DNA of 64,000 bases, taken from contig NZ_JAHPZO010000003.1 of assembly GCF_019042655.1 (NCBI RefSeq), positions 1 to 64,000 on the forward strand. Direction: 5' to 3'. This document shows positions 44,028 to 53,850 of the stretch, piece after piece. This DNA comes from Planococcus sp. CP5-4_YE (GTDB taxonomy: Bacteria; Bacillota; Bacilli; Bacillales_A; Planococcaceae). Below the pieces are notes generated by a model. It was not told where the DNA came from. It searched no databases and saw nothing but the letters and a program-made list of their open reading frames with translations. How positions within the stretch are numbered: position 1 is the stretch's first letter; each line of letters opens with the position of its first letter. The position numbers and the translations under genes were made by a program.

Positions 44028-44969
44028 TTATAAGATTAAGGCTGCGGTCGTATCGTCAATGACCAGTACATTAAAATATCCGCCTCTCAAGGCTGCTTTG
44101 ATGCTTTCCGCTTTATGGGCGCCTTCTACAATCCCGATTACTTCGGGTATGCGTTTGTATTCGTTGATATCGAGTCCGATGACCAAGTCATTCAAGGGGT
44201 GCTCGATCTGTTTTCCGGCTTGGTCGTAAAAACGCGAACCGATATCCCCAACCGCGCCAGCTTTCTTTAAGGAGACTAAGCTTTCCTCTTTTAAATAATC
44301 CATGGTAGTCATGGTAGATTGTTCAAACGGGTTGCCGATTCCGACTACTGCCATGTCTACATTGCGTCCTTCCTCCAGGACCATGGCAATGTCTTCGGAC
44401 TGAACCAAACGCTTTTTCAATTCCTCGTTTTCCACCATCGCCGGGGCGTATAAATATGAACAGGTGGTATTCATCTTTTGAGCCAATTGATACGCCAGCA
44501 AATTGGAATGGATCTCCACCAGCTTCGTCCCCATGCCGCCGACCAGTGGGATAATTTTTAGTTGCTGATGCTGCTCATAAGGATATTCCTGAACAAACTT
44601 CGCCAAGGTAAGCCCCCACGAGATTCCCAGTTTCTTGACGCCTTTCATATTTTTCGAGACGTAGAATGAAGCGGCTTTCCCTAGTGATTGCTTGACCATT
44701 TCAGCATCCCGACCGGCTGACGGCACCACAATGGCTTCTTTTAATCCGTACTTCTTTTCCAGGCGGTTTTCCAGCTCTACGGTGTGCGCATTTTCATCTC
44801 TAATGTAAATTTCGACGATTCCGTTTTCCCGCGCTTTGTTCAGCAGTTTGGAAATCAACGGACGGGACACACCCACTTTTTTGGCGATTTCTGCCTGTGT
44901 GAGCCCTTCAAAATAATACAATGTCGCTACTTTCACGATTTGCCTGCGCTCGTCCCAATTCATTGTCAT
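44028..44969 (-). CDS. SorC/DeoR-type sugar-binding transcriptional regulator
   Basis: 313 residues (an ATG two codons later at 44963 is equally possible; GAAGGTG lies just ahead). The N-terminal helix-turn-helix reads LTQAEIAKKVGVSRPLISKL, followed by the SorC sugar-phosphate sensor domain (LGISWGLTLAKFV, PLVGGMGTKLVEIHSNLLA, VGIGNPFEQSTM). It lies 119 bases after the E3 gene on the same strand. It is the likely regulator of both the dehydrogenase and PTS operons, whose promoters share a long dyad. Confidence 0.87.
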   Translation of the reverse strand: MTMNWDERRQIVKVATLYYFEGLTQAEIAKKVGVSRPLISKLLNKARENGIVEIYIRDENAHTVELENRLEKKYGLKEAIVVPSAGRDAEMVKQSLGKAASFYVSKNMKGVKKLGISWGLTLAKFVQEYPYEQHQQLKIIPLVGGMGTKLVEIHSNLLAYQLAQKMNTTCSYLYAPAMVENEELKKRLVQSEDIAMVLEEGRNVDMAVVGIGNPFEQSTMTTMDYLKEESLVSLKKAGAVGDIGSRFYDQAGKQIEHPLNDLVIGLDINEYKRIPEVIGIVEGAHKAESIKAALRGGYFNVLVIDDTTAALIL

Positions 44970-45088
44970 TGCACCTTCTCTTTTAAATAAACTTGAAGAC
45001 AGTTAATCAACCGCTTTCATTTGTTCGTGGCAACTGATAGCAATTGCCAGTTACCACTCTTATGAATAACTATACTACATGTGCCTGC

Positions 45089-46528
45089 TCAATTGTCGTT
45101 CGAATGACAGTTGATTTCCATTTTTTCATCTATAAAACCATTATGGTGAACACCTTTTCCGATCCAGGAGGCGGCAGCTTCGTATAAGCTTTCGGTAATA
45201 GTCGGGTGGGCGTGAATCAGCGACGCCAGTTCGTCCACCGTTCCTTCCAAGTGAATAAACGCAGAAGGTTCCGCGATCATTTCCGTTACATGCGGACCGA
45301 CCATGAGCACCCCGAGAATTTCTCCATACTGTGTTCCGGCAATCAGCTTCGTGAACCCTTCCTTCTCATCCTGCGCTAACGCCCTGCCGTTTCCTGCATG
45401 GTCAACTCGTACGACTTTGTAGTCGATTCCTTGCTGTTTCGCTTGTTGTTCCGTCAAGCCCACACTGGCGATTTCTGGACTGGTATAGACACAGCGCGGA
45501 ACCATCCGGTAATCCACTGTCTCTTTTTCACCCGCTGCATTGGCGGCAGCGACAATACCTTCCGCACTCGCGACATGGGCAAGCTGCCAGCCTCCTGTCA
45601 CATCTCCGACCGCATAGATGGCAGGGTTGCTCGTTTGCATGGCGCTATCCACTTTCACAAAAGGACCGTCCATCTCGAGCTTTAATTCCGCAAAGGCCGA
45701 AGTATTGGGCGCTCTGCCGACAGCCATCAAAATCGTTTCGGTATCCAATGTTTCTGCTTTTCCTTGAGCGGTTTCTACATGAATGAGCTGACGGGCACCT
45801 TGCTGTTCAATTTTGGTCACTTTGGTACTCGTCATGATGCTAATCTTTTTCTTTTTCAAAGATCTCGCAAGCGCTTTAGAGGCTTCCGGTTCTTCACTCG
45901 GCACGATCCGGTCGTTCATTTCCACGATGCTTACCGGCACGTTCAAGCTGGCAAAAATGCACGCGAGTTCCACTCCGATGATGCCGCCGCCTATAATCAC
46001 AAGCGATTGCGGAATTTTCTCGATGTCGAAAATGGTATCACTCGTAAAATATGCCGCTTCTTCAATGCCATCGATTGGCGGAACGAGTGGCCGTGACCCG
46101 GTTGCCAGGATAATTTTTTCTCCTTGGATGACTTCCTCTTTGTCAGCCAGCTGAACCGTGATTTTTCCGGCCGATGGAACTTTTGCGACGCCATTATAGA
46201 CATCGATCTTCCCTTGCTTCAATAGATGCGCAATGCCATTTCTCAATTGTTGGATGACCGCATCTTTACGGGCGAGCATTTTGGAAAGGGAAAAAGTCAT
46301 GTCCCCGGTTTCAATGCCCCAGCTTTTGGCTTTTTCAATTGTTTCAATCACTTCCGCGTGCCTCAATAAAGTTTTGGATGGAATGCAGCCTCGATTCAAG
46401 CACGTGCCGCCGAGTTCACGCGCTTCGACTAATGCCACTTTTTTCCCAAGTTTCGCCGCACGGATTGCGGCAACATATCCTCCCGGCCCTCCGCCAAGCA
46501 CCACCACTTCGTAGCTATTCACTCGCAT
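45089..46528 (-). CDS. lpdA: Dihydrolipoyl dehydrogenase (E3)
   Basis: 479 residues. FAD motif VVLGGGPGGYVAAIRAAKLG at the N-terminus, redox pair Cys43/Cys48 in GGTCLNRGCIPSK, NAD motif VIIGGGIIGVELACIFASL, and His-Glu in HAHPTITESLYEAA near the end. It reoxidises the lipoyl group of E2 with NAD+. AAGGAG lies 5 bases ahead of the ATG, 7 bases after the E2 stop, so it belongs to the complex operon. Confidence 0.92.
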   Translation of the reverse strand: MRVNSYEVVVLGGGPGGYVAAIRAAKLGKKVALVEARELGGTCLNRGCIPSKTLLRHAEVIETIEKAKSWGIETGDMTFSLSKMLARKDAVIQQLRNGIAHLLKQGKIDVYNGVAKVPSAGKITVQLADKEEVIQGEKIILATGSRPLVPPIDGIEEAAYFTSDTIFDIEKIPQSLVIIGGGIIGVELACIFASLNVPVSIVEMNDRIVPSEEPEASKALARSLKKKKISIMTSTKVTKIEQQGARQLIHVETAQGKAETLDTETILMAVGRAPNTSAFAELKLEMDGPFVKVDSAMQTSNPAIYAVGDVTGGWQLAHVASAEGIVAAANAAGEKETVDYRMVPRCVYTSPEIASVGLTEQQAKQQGIDYKVVRVDHAGNGRALAQDEKEGFTKLIAGTQYGEILGVLMVGPHVTEMIAEPSAFIHLEGTVDELASLIHAHPTITESLYEAAASWIGKGVHHNGFIDEKMEINCHSNDN

Positions 46529-46535
46529 CTACTCC

Positions 46536-47909
46536 TTACACCAATAATTTTACCGGCTGTTCGAGCGCTTCTTTCAATTCCGTCAAAAAGGCTGCGGCCG
46601 GGGCGCCATCAATCACCCGGTGATCAAATGACAAACTCAGGACCATCATTGGCCGAAGTTCGATGGCACCGTCAATGCCTACTGGCTTTTCATTGATGCG
46701 CCCGACGCCAAGAATGGCTGATTCCGGCTGATTAATGACCGGCGTGAAGGCATCGATGGCATACATTCCCAGGTTGCTGACGGTAAATGTCCCGCCCGAC
46801 ATTTCATCCGGTTTGACCTGATTGTCACGAGCTGCCTTGCCGAGGCGTTTGCATTCAGCGGTCAAAGAAGACAAGCCTTTTTGATCGACATGTTTAACGA
46901 CAGGTACCATTAGGCCATTATCGGCGGCTACTGCAAGCCCCAGATTGATGTCTTCTTTATAGACAATTTCATTGCCTTCTAACGATACATTGACATTCGG
47001 ATGCTGTTTCAAAGAAAATGCCACAGCTTTCATAATGATTTCCGTATACGAAATGCGGAATCCAGTCTGCTGTTCGATCATTCCAAGCAATTGTTTGCGC
47101 AGGTTGATGGCCTCGGACATATCCACTTCGGTTGTCAATGTCACATGGGGAGCAGTCGTTTTACTTTGCAATGTGCGCTGCGCCACGACTTTTCGAATGC
47201 CTTCCATCTTGATGCGTTTGCCGCCTGTTCCAGCAGCAAGCGTTGCTTGTTTGGCATTTTCCACATCGGCGCGGTAGATTTTCCCGTTTGCGCCCGTGCC
47301 GGTTACTCCTTGCAAGTCTTGCCCTTGCGCTTGCGCCACTTTTTTCGCGAGCGGTGTCGCTTTAGCTGAAGTTTTCGAGGAAACAAAAGCCATCACATCG
47401 TTTTGATGAATCCGTCCGTTCGGCCCAGAACCTGTAACGGTAGCAAGCGGAATGTTCTCTTCTCTTGATACCCTTCTAGCAGCCGGTGTCGCTCGAATTT
47501 TATCAGCAGATGGTTGGCTGTCCGCTGAGTCACGGCTTGCTTCTTGGGAGGTGGTTTCGGTAATCCCTTGCTGTGCTAAATCATCTGGTTGAGCTTCCCG
47601 CGAATCACTTAAATCCTCTTGCTCTTTGGCAGCCCCTGATTCACCAGGTGCCGACTCGGGCACTTTTTCACCAGCTTCACCGATATATCCGACCACGTGG
47701 TTAATGGGCACTTCATCGTCCTCTTCAAAGTATTTTTTCAGCAGGATGCCTTCTTCGTAGGATTCGACCTCGATATTGATTTTGTCCGTCATGATTTCAA
47801 ATAACGGCTCGCCCACATCAACGGAATCGCCTTCGTTTTTATACCATTGCAAAAGCGTTCCTACCTGCATTGTGCTGCTCAGTTTTGGCATGAATATTTC
47901 TTTGGCCAT
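46536..47909 (-). CDS. 2-oxoacid/acetoin dehydrogenase E2 (dihydrolipoamide acyltransferase)
   Basis: 457 residues: lipoyl domain with Lys43 in EIMTDKINIEVES, a linker, two peripheral-subunit-binding domains (about 138-173 and 184-219, both with the TGxGxNGxI pattern), then the catalytic acyltransferase with DHRVIDGAPAAAFL. Most E2 proteins have one such binding domain. It transfers the acyl group from E1 to CoA. It lies between E1beta and E3 in one operon. Confidence 0.9.
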   Translation of the reverse strand: MAKEIFMPKLSSTMQVGTLLQWYKNEGDSVDVGEPLFEIMTDKINIEVESYEEGILLKKYFEEDDEVPINHVVGYIGEAGEKVPESAPGESGAAKEQEDLSDSREAQPDDLAQQGITETTSQEASRDSADSQPSADKIRATPAARRVSREENIPLATVTGSGPNGRIHQNDVMAFVSSKTSAKATPLAKKVAQAQGQDLQGVTGTGANGKIYRADVENAKQATLAAGTGGKRIKMEGIRKVVAQRTLQSKTTAPHVTLTTEVDMSEAINLRKQLLGMIEQQTGFRISYTEIIMKAVAFSLKQHPNVNVSLEGNEIVYKEDINLGLAVAADNGLMVPVVKHVDQKGLSSLTAECKRLGKAARDNQVKPDEMSGGTFTVSNLGMYAIDAFTPVINQPESAILGVGRINEKPVGIDGAIELRPMMVLSLSFDHRVIDGAPAAAFLTELKEALEQPVKLLV

Positions 47910-47926
47910 CAGCCCGCTCCTCCTTC

Positions 47927-48910
47927 TTACCGGTGGTTTAATGTTTCTTTAACAGCTGCCACGATATCATCGACACCAGGGATGGCGGATTTTTCAAGTT
48001 CAGGATTGTACGGAATCGGGACAGCCTTCCCGCCTAGGCGCTTAATCGGTGCATCTAAATAATCGAATGCTTCGCTTTCAGCGATCACGCTGGCGATCTC
48101 TCCGCCAAAGCCGCCGCGCTTGACCGCTTCGTGCACGACCACCAGGCGGCTTGTCTTCTTGACGGACTCGATGATGGTGTCGGTATCCAATGGCACAAGC
48201 GTGCGCGGATCGATCACTTCAACGCTGATTCCTTCTTTTTCAAGCTCCACTGCCGCTTCCAGCGATTTATGGACCATGATTGCCGTAGCGACAATCGTTA
48301 CGTCACTTCCTTCCCGTTTAATATCTGCTTGGCCGAGAGGAATGGAGTACAATTCTTCGGGTACGTCCGATTTTGTTTTATAGCATAATTTATGTTCGTA
48401 GAAAATGACCGGGTTGTCTTCATCAATTGCGGCTTTCAGGAGCCCTTTGGCGTCGTATGCAGTGGATGGCTGGACGACTTTCAAGCCAGGAACATGGGCC
48501 ATCCATGCTTCCAGGCTTTGAGAATGCTGGGCAGCTGCACCGGTGCCCGATCCAGCCGGTGTACGAAGCACCATGGGCACTTTTCCTTTCCCGCCGTACA
48601 TATAACGGATTTTGGCTGCTTGGTTGACCATATTGTCCATAGCGATGGTCATGAAATCGGAAAACTGAAGCTCCAAAATCGGGCGCATGCCCGTCAAGGC
48701 GGCTCCTACCGCTGTGCCCGAGATGGCCGCTTCAGAAATCGGGGTATTGCGGATACGCTCCGGGCCAAACTCTTCAATCATCCCGCGAGTGACGCCAAAC
48801 GCACCGCCGTAAACGCCGATATCCTCTCCCAGGATGAAGACGTCTTCATTTTGGCGCATCTCTTGGCTCATCGCTTCTCTAACGGCTTCCAAATAAGTCA
48901 GTTCCCTCAT
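47927..48910 (-). CDS. TPP-dependent dehydrogenase E1 beta subunit
   Basis: 327 residues with the transketolase pyrimidine domain ([36 protein letters not shown]) and C-terminal domain ([20 protein letters not shown]). Together with E1alpha it decarboxylates or cleaves the substrate on TPP. Closest in pattern to acetoin dehydrogenase AcoB and pyruvate dehydrogenase beta subunits. Confidence 0.9.
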   Translation of the reverse strand: MRELTYLEAVREAMSQEMRQNEDVFILGEDIGVYGGAFGVTRGMIEEFGPERIRNTPISEAAISGTAVGAALTGMRPILELQFSDFMTIAMDNMVNQAAKIRYMYGGKGKVPMVLRTPAGSGTGAAAQHSQSLEAWMAHVPGLKVVQPSTAYDAKGLLKAAIDEDNPVIFYEHKLCYKTKSDVPEELYSIPLGQADIKREGSDVTIVATAIMVHKSLEAAVELEKEGISVEVIDPRTLVPLDTDTIIESVKKTSRLVVVHEAVKRGGFGGEIASVIAESEAFDYLDAPIKRLGGKAVPIPYNPELEKSAIPGVDDIVAAVKETLNHR

Positions 48911-48934
48911 AATCTTCCGCTCCTTTGCTCCTCT

Positions 48935-49918
48935 TTATGCATAAATGTCTTCCATTAAATCATCGATCGTCGGCATCGGGCTTTGTTTTGAAAACTCGAC
49001 AGAATCCTCGATTTCCTTTTTCGCTGCGGCTTTGATTTCCGCCGCCTCTTCATCTGTCAGCAACCCTTCCTGAATCAGCACATCCCGGAGACGCGCGATG
49101 GGATCTTTCGCCCGCCACTCCTGTTCTTCTTCACGCGTCCGGTATTTTTTGGCATCGCTCTTTGAATGCCCTTTCCAGCGATAGGTTTTTGCTTCGACAA
49201 TCGACGGGCCTTGCCCATTTCGTGCGCGGTCCACTGCTTCGCTAACGCCATTCATGACGTCGAAGACATCATTGCCGTCCACGACTTTCCCTGGAATTCC
49301 GTAGGATTCGGCACGTGCTGCTATGTCTTCGATGTTCATCATTTCTTTTGCAGGGCCGGACATGCCGTACTGGTTGTTTTCACAAATAAAGACAACCGGC
49401 AACTTCCAGATGGATGCCAAGTTCAGCGCTTCATGGAAGCTGCCTTCATTGGATGCCCCGTCGCCAAAGAAACAAAGAACGACATACCCTTCATTTTTCA
49501 TTTGGGATGTCAGTGCCGCGCCAGTGGCAATCGCAAATCCGCCCCCTACGATTCCATTGGCGCCGAGGTTGCCTTTGTCAACATCGGCAATGTGCATGGA
49601 GCCTCCCTTGCCTTTGCAATATCCCGTTGTACGCCCAAACAGCTCAGCCATCATTCGATTGACTTCCGCTCCTTTGGCAATGCAATGCCCATGCCCTCGG
49701 TGCGTACTCGTGATCTTGTCGCGCTCTTCTAACACCGCGATCGAACCGACTGCAGAAGCTTCTTGCCCAACCGCTAAATGCGTCGTGCCGTGAATCATGC
49801 CTTTGGCGAAGAATTCATCGACTTTCTCTTCAAAAAATCGAATCTGCCACATTTGTTTCAGCAAAGCCGTTAAATCATCTTTTTTTAGATGCGATGGCAA
49901 ATTGAGCAATGATGTCAT
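48935..49918 (-). CDS. TPP-dependent dehydrogenase E1 alpha subunit, AcoA-like
   Basis: 327 residues. The TPP/Mg motif is CFFGDGASNEGSFHEALNLA, followed by the Asn in CENNQYGMS; the N-terminal HLAVGQEASAVG and GSMHIADVDKGNLGANGIVG stretches are those of acetoin dehydrogenase AcoA. GAGGAGG precedes ATG 49918. First gene of the E1alpha-E1beta-E2-E3 operon. The substrate could be acetoin or another alpha-hydroxyketone or 2-oxoacid; the shared operator with a polyol-type PTS suggests the latter pathway. Confidence 0.9.
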   Translation of the reverse strand: MTSLLNLPSHLKKDDLTALLKQMWQIRFFEEKVDEFFAKGMIHGTTHLAVGQEASAVGSIAVLEERDKITSTHRGHGHCIAKGAEVNRMMAELFGRTTGYCKGKGGSMHIADVDKGNLGANGIVGGGFAIATGAALTSQMKNEGYVVLCFFGDGASNEGSFHEALNLASIWKLPVVFICENNQYGMSGPAKEMMNIEDIAARAESYGIPGKVVDGNDVFDVMNGVSEAVDRARNGQGPSIVEAKTYRWKGHSKSDAKKYRTREEEQEWRAKDPIARLRDVLIQEGLLTDEEAAEIKAAAKKEIEDSVEFSKQSPMPTIDDLMEDIYA

Positions 49919-49933
49919 TTGTATTCCTCCTCA

Positions 49934-49996
49934 TTTTACATTTGTATATACTCGTAACATATGTAAAATTATAAGTCTTTTCTGATTATTCGTCAA
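49934..49996 (-). promoter_or_regulatory. Promoter and SorC-type operator of dehydrogenase operon
   Basis: Minus strand TTGACG (49991-49996), 17 bases and TATAAT (49968-49973). Directly after the -10 box lies a long dyad TTTTACATTTGT-N11-ACATATGTAAAA (49934-49968), suited to repression. The same ACATTTGT-N11 core recurs at the PTS promoter. Confidence 0.75.
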
Positions 49997-50000
49997 GAAC

Positions 50001-50044
50001 AAAAGGGCCAGACTTCCCTGTGTTTCAGAAGTTTGACCCTTTGT
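50001..50044 (-). terminator. Terminator after zinc-finger protein gene
   Basis: AAAGGGCCAGACTTC pairs with GAAGTTTGACCCTTT with few mismatches and gives a U-rich tail on the minus strand. It separates the PTS side from the dehydrogenase promoter. Confidence 0.7.
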
Positions 50045-50054
50045 CCGTGGCGCG

Positions 50055-50393
50055 TTATTTGTTCTTTGGCTTGTACGTATTGATGACTCTTCGGGAAGAA
50101 TGAACTTCTTTCAGCACACGATACGGCTTTTTGATTGCGCGAAAAGGAAGCGACAGCAATAGGTGGCTAAGATCTTCCCTGTATTCTTTCGTAACGCGTG
50201 TGGGCTTGGTTGAGATGCGTTCGTATAATTCCTTATAGAACTCTTTTTTGAGATCCATGTTCATTTCTATTGTACGATTGCACTGCATGCAGCGAATGCG
50301 TTTGATGTCATCGTTGATGTACGTAATTTCATGATTGACGTCTTCTCTGCAATGGACACAGTATAAACCGGCTTCCATCTTTTTCACTTTCAT
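50055..50393 (-). CDS. Small zinc-ribbon protein, conserved in Bacillales
   Basis: 112 residues from MKVKKMEAGLYC; GAAGGTG 7 bases ahead of ATG 50393. The first 35 residues carry CVHC and CMQC pairs, a clear zinc ribbon. The basic C-terminal part (PFRAIKKPYRVLKEVHSSRR) could bind nucleic acid. Function unknown. It lies between the two halves of the metabolic module but with its own terminator, and looks like an older resident gene. Confidence 0.65.
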   Translation of the reverse strand: MKVKKMEAGLYCVHCREDVNHEITYINDDIKRIRCMQCNRTIEMNMDLKKEFYKELYERISTKPTRVTKEYREDLSHLLLSLPFRAIKKPYRVLKEVHSSRRVINTYKPKNK

Positions 50394-50504
50394 ACTAAAA
50401 CACCTTCTCATTTAGGTAGTTAACATGTCTCCATGAAGATTAGAGCCTCTGTCTAATACCGATCAAACAATTTCATATCATGGAACTTGGATTTGGTTCC
50501 CGTT

Positions 50505-51806
50505 TCAAGCTTTTGCCGAAAGCGTATCGTCCTGCATGCGCCGCAAGCGCCAAATAGTCGACTCTTGGGTTTGTACCACATCGCCATAGGAGATAATTTC
50601 ACCTTTTTGAATGGATCGCTTCAATTGGACGTGGCGATCGACCAAGCCTAGCGGCAAGGCATTCTGTTCTTTTGCATCTACGGCTGAGAGAATACGGCCA
50701 TAAACCGTGAACCCTCCGATACTATCCAAAAATTGCCCTTCTTCCAGGTCGGTTTTGGCCACCGTGACCGTTTCTGCTTGAAGCCCTTTCCACGGGGCGA
50801 TCGTCGCTTCATTGTAAATATACGCGCGGGCAATGGAAATCGGCGTCTCCAAGCTGGTCAAATGATACGGACGGTATAGCACATAATTCGGCCCTGCTCC
50901 CATGCTCAAATATTGCATTTCATGATTGACTTCTTCTTTTTCTGAAGCAATGATGGCAAAAACACCTGGCGCCACTCCGTTAATATACTCGACAATCTTC
51001 TTGTTGCTGACTTGCCCGCCGTCTTCTTTCAATTTGAAGATTTCCGGAAGCCCTTTCACGTCGCTGACAAATCCGTGCATTCCCGGCGTATCGGGTAAGA
51101 ATCCTGTGGCGTTGGCGACTGCCGTCATTTCAACCATGGTTTTCGTGCCGTCCTGGAATGAAGCCAGCATTTTCGCACTTGCGCCTTTACGTGCCGCTTC
51201 TTCTGCTGCAGTGTCGGGATTCGCCGCTAAGTTCAACGGATTATTTTTTCCTTTTCCAAGCGCTACCACTTCAAAGCCAAGGGCATCCGCGAAATCATAT
51301 AATTCCATAATGGCACCAGGTTCGTCACCTGCTGTCCCTGTATAAACAACGCCGCTGGCATCGGCCATCTTCATCAATAAGGGCCCGATTGTGACATCAG
51401 CCTCTACATTGAGCATGACGATGTGCTTTTTATTCAAAATGGCATCCCAAGCGATTTTCGCGCCGATGTCTGGCACTCCGGTAGCATCGACCACGACATC
51501 CACTTCTGTTGAAGATGTCACCAACCGGGCGTCAGTCGTGGCTGCGACTTTTCCGGAACGGATCGCTTCAGCTGCTTCTTCTGCTGCATTGGTCTGAACA
51601 ATATCCCCATCCACCACACCGGCTTTTACATAGGCATTGACGACATTATCAAGTTGAATGTCCGCCGTGAAAACGACCCTCATGCCAGCCATGTTTTCAA
51701 TTTGAGAAACCATTCCTCTTCCCATTTGGCCTGCACCAACAAGCCCCACCTTGATAATCGTTCCTGTCTTCTCTAATTCTTCTAGCTTTCTATTGATGCC
51801 AAGCAT
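50505..51806 (-). CDS. NAD(P)-dependent oxidoreductase with SAF domain
   Basis: 433 residues. The N-terminal Rossmann fold reads VGLVGAGQMGRGMVSQIENM; a homoserine-dehydrogenase-like middle follows (VDVVVDATGVPDIGAKIA, VMLNVEADVTIGPLL, YTGTAGDEPGAIMELYDFAD), and the end is an SAF domain (VTVAKTDLEEGQFLDSIGG, LKRSIQKGEIISYGDV). Such proteins are often encoded beside glucitol-type PTS genes; the reaction is not established as far as I know. It is 18 bases after the PTS IIA gene. No sorbitol-6-phosphate dehydrogenase is present, so it may do the first oxidation of the imported phosphate. Confidence 0.78.
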   Translation of the reverse strand: MLGINRKLEELEKTGTIIKVGLVGAGQMGRGMVSQIENMAGMRVVFTADIQLDNVVNAYVKAGVVDGDIVQTNAAEEAAEAIRSGKVAATTDARLVTSSTEVDVVVDATGVPDIGAKIAWDAILNKKHIVMLNVEADVTIGPLLMKMADASGVVYTGTAGDEPGAIMELYDFADALGFEVVALGKGKNNPLNLAANPDTAAEEAARKGASAKMLASFQDGTKTMVEMTAVANATGFLPDTPGMHGFVSDVKGLPEIFKLKEDGGQVSNKKIVEYINGVAPGVFAIIASEKEEVNHEMQYLSMGAGPNYVLYRPYHLTSLETPISIARAYIYNEATIAPWKGLQAETVTVAKTDLEEGQFLDSIGGFTVYGRILSAVDAKEQNALPLGLVDRHVQLKRSIQKGEIISYGDVVQTQESTIWRLRRMQDDTLSAKA

Positions 51807-51824
51807 GGCCCACTCTCCTCATTG

Positions 51825-52190
51825 TCAGGCTTTTAATATCCGGATTTCGGCTCCGAGCGCTAATTCCGGCAGAGGCGTCTTTTCTACACACATCGTGCCA
51901 GGCAAATTGGCTGTTGCGTCGCCAGTAAAAGCGATGGTGCAATGGCCAAGGTCCCGGAGTGTTTCGTTCACTTTGGCGCCGACAAAAAGGATCTCAAAAC
52001 GCTCATTATTGATTTCCAAAAAATCGCCCACTTCGACGCCTTCAAGTAGATCCGCTTGTTCATGGATAACAGCAAATGAACGAAGTTCTTCCGGAACGGT
52101 GTTATTGAAAATGACCATCATGTTTTCTTCAGCAAATAGATCTACTTCTTCACCAATTTCCGTGATTTTCGCTTCGTATTTTGTAATCAT
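51825..52190 (-). CDS. srlB: PTS glucitol/sorbitol-type IIA component
   Basis: 121 residues from MITKYEAKITEIG; GGTGGAA 4-6 bases ahead of ATG 52190. The glucitol IIA pattern includes VIFNNTVPEELRSFAVIHEQ with the phosphorylated His, VGAKVNETLRDLGHCTIAF. It passes phosphate from HPr to IIB. Length matches the family (about 120). Confidence 0.87.
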   Translation of the reverse strand: MITKYEAKITEIGEEVDLFAEENMMVIFNNTVPEELRSFAVIHEQADLLEGVEVGDFLEINNERFEILFVGAKVNETLRDLGHCTIAFTGDATANLPGTMCVEKTPLPELALGAEIRILKA

Positions 52191-52214
52191 AGATATTCCA
52201 CCCAATCTCTTTTT

Positions 52215-53270
52215 TTAATACATCCCAAAACTCAATAAATAGGCAATGACAACCGCCAACGGCCCTGTAATCAATCGAGAAATCAATACTGCGGGAACAC
52301 CGACTTCAATTGTTTCCGGTTCGGCTTCTCCAAGAGTCAACCCGACCGGAACAAAATCAGCTCCTACTTGAGGGTTGATGGCGAACAATGCCGGAAGTGC
52401 CAGTTCAGGCGGAATATTGCCGCGTCCGATTTCTACACCGACCAACACACCGACGACCTGTGCAATGACCGCACCTGGCCCGAGCAATGGCGAAAGAATC
52501 GGCAAGGAACAAATGACTGACAGAATAAGGAGGCCAACAAGGTTTCCGGCAAGCGGCGTTACGAAATTGGCGATGATATCGCCGATTCCCGTAAAGGTGA
52601 TGATTCCGATTAACATACTGACAAATGCCATGAAAGGTAGAATGTTTTTAATGACCTGATCGATCGTCTCGCGTCCTGCTTGATAAAGTACCCCGACGAC
52701 TTTTCCGGCGCCGCGGCCGACCCGTTCGACGATGTTCATCTTTTTAGGCGGCTCGTTGCTGCTGTTCGCTGCCACTTTCCTTCTTGCTTCTTCTTTCAAT
52801 TCCTGCGGCGTTTTGCGGACAGCTGGCGCTACCGTTTCATCCACCGCATCTTTCACTTCATTTTGATCTTCATAAAATGCAGCTTCTGAACTAATATCTG
52901 AAACCGTTACCCCGGAGACGAAATTTTCTTCATTAATGAATTTCATCAATGGGCCCGATGGTGAAGTCGCATTTACATTGATCGTTAGAATGTTCATCTT
53001 CGGATATACACCGCAACGCGCTGTTCCGCCGCAGTCGATGATGACGCAAGCCATTGTTTCTTTCGGATACGAACTTTTAAATCCATCCACCGCTTCAGCA
53101 CCCGTTAAACGCGCTATTTCCGCCGCCACAGGGTGGATCCCGCCGCCTGTAACCGATACAATATACCGTTGTGTTTCGTTTGGCCGTATCGTCAGCGGCC
53201 CTCCCCAACCTCCGCGGCCTTTTGTCACGGAAATCGCTCTATAGTTTAATGGTGTTTGGTTGTCTGCCAT
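52215..53270 (-). CDS. srlE: PTS glucitol/sorbitol-type IIBC component
   Basis: 351 residues. The IIB part (1-180) has the phosphorylated Cys in [15 protein letters not shown]; the C part (about 195-350) has membrane helices VLYQ..., [17 protein letters not shown] and [20 protein letters not shown]. It phosphorylates the sugar alcohol during uptake. Located between IIC and IIA in one operon. Confidence 0.88.
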   Translation of the reverse strand: MADNQTPLNYRAISVTKGRGGWGGPLTIRPNETQRYIVSVTGGGIHPVAAEIARLTGAEAVDGFKSSYPKETMACVIIDCGGTARCGVYPKMNILTINVNATSPSGPLMKFINEENFVSGVTVSDISSEAAFYEDQNEVKDAVDETVAPAVRKTPQELKEEARRKVAANSSNEPPKKMNIVERVGRGAGKVVGVLYQAGRETIDQVIKNILPFMAFVSMLIGIITFTGIGDIIANFVTPLAGNLVGLLILSVICSLPILSPLLGPGAVIAQVVGVLVGVEIGRGNIPPELALPALFAINPQVGADFVPVGLTLGEAEPETIEVGVPAVLISRLITGPLAVVIAYLLSFGMY

Positions 53271-53310
53271 TTTTCTTGCCCCCTTTTCAAATAAGCGCCT
53301 CTAAAACCTA

Positions 53311-53838
53311 TTAGACTTCCATGCCTTTAGACTTCATCATGCGGATCGTAATGAATTCAGTTACGATTCCACGGAGCAAGATGACGATGACCCCTACTAA
53401 GAAGAAACGGATTGCCAATGGCCCCAAGGATAGCCCCAATTCTGTAATCCCCGCTGCGATTCCGAGATAGACGAACAATTCAGCCGGATTGGCATGTGGG
53501 AATAATCCCGTGATGGGATGAACGAATGACACGGCGGAATCGTAAAATGCTGGCTTTTGTTTTTCAGGCAAGAATTTTCCGAATGTGTATGCCATTGGGT
53601 TGGTCAAGAAGAACACAGCCAAGACGGGAAAAATCGTATAGCGTAAAATAATGTATTTGGTGCTCTTTGCGGCAAGGCGATTAATGCGTTCTTCACCGAT
53701 TAACCGGATCAATGCATTGATTGCTGTAATCAACACAATCAGTAATGGGATAATGCCTGTGACAAGCCCTGTAAACGTATCTGCACCTGCTTGAAACATA
53801 CCGATAAAGCCTTCAGCGAGCGATACTAAAAAATCCAT
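53311..53838 (-). CDS. srlA: PTS glucitol/sorbitol-type IIC component
   Basis: 175 residues with about four membrane helices (GLVTGIIPLLIVLITAINAL, YTIFPVLAVFFLTNPMAYTF). Glucitol IIC2 pattern including PEKQKPAFYDSAVSFVHPIT. Forms the channel with the C part of IIBC. Confidence 0.87.
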   Translation of the reverse strand: MDFLVSLAEGFIGMFQAGADTFTGLVTGIIPLLIVLITAINALIRLIGEERINRLAAKSTKYIILRYTIFPVLAVFFLTNPMAYTFGKFLPEKQKPAFYDSAVSFVHPITGLFPHANPAELFVYLGIAAGITELGLSLGPLAIRFFLVGVIVILLRGIVTEFITIRMMKSKGMEV

Positions 53839-53850
53839 CTCTCTTCCTCC

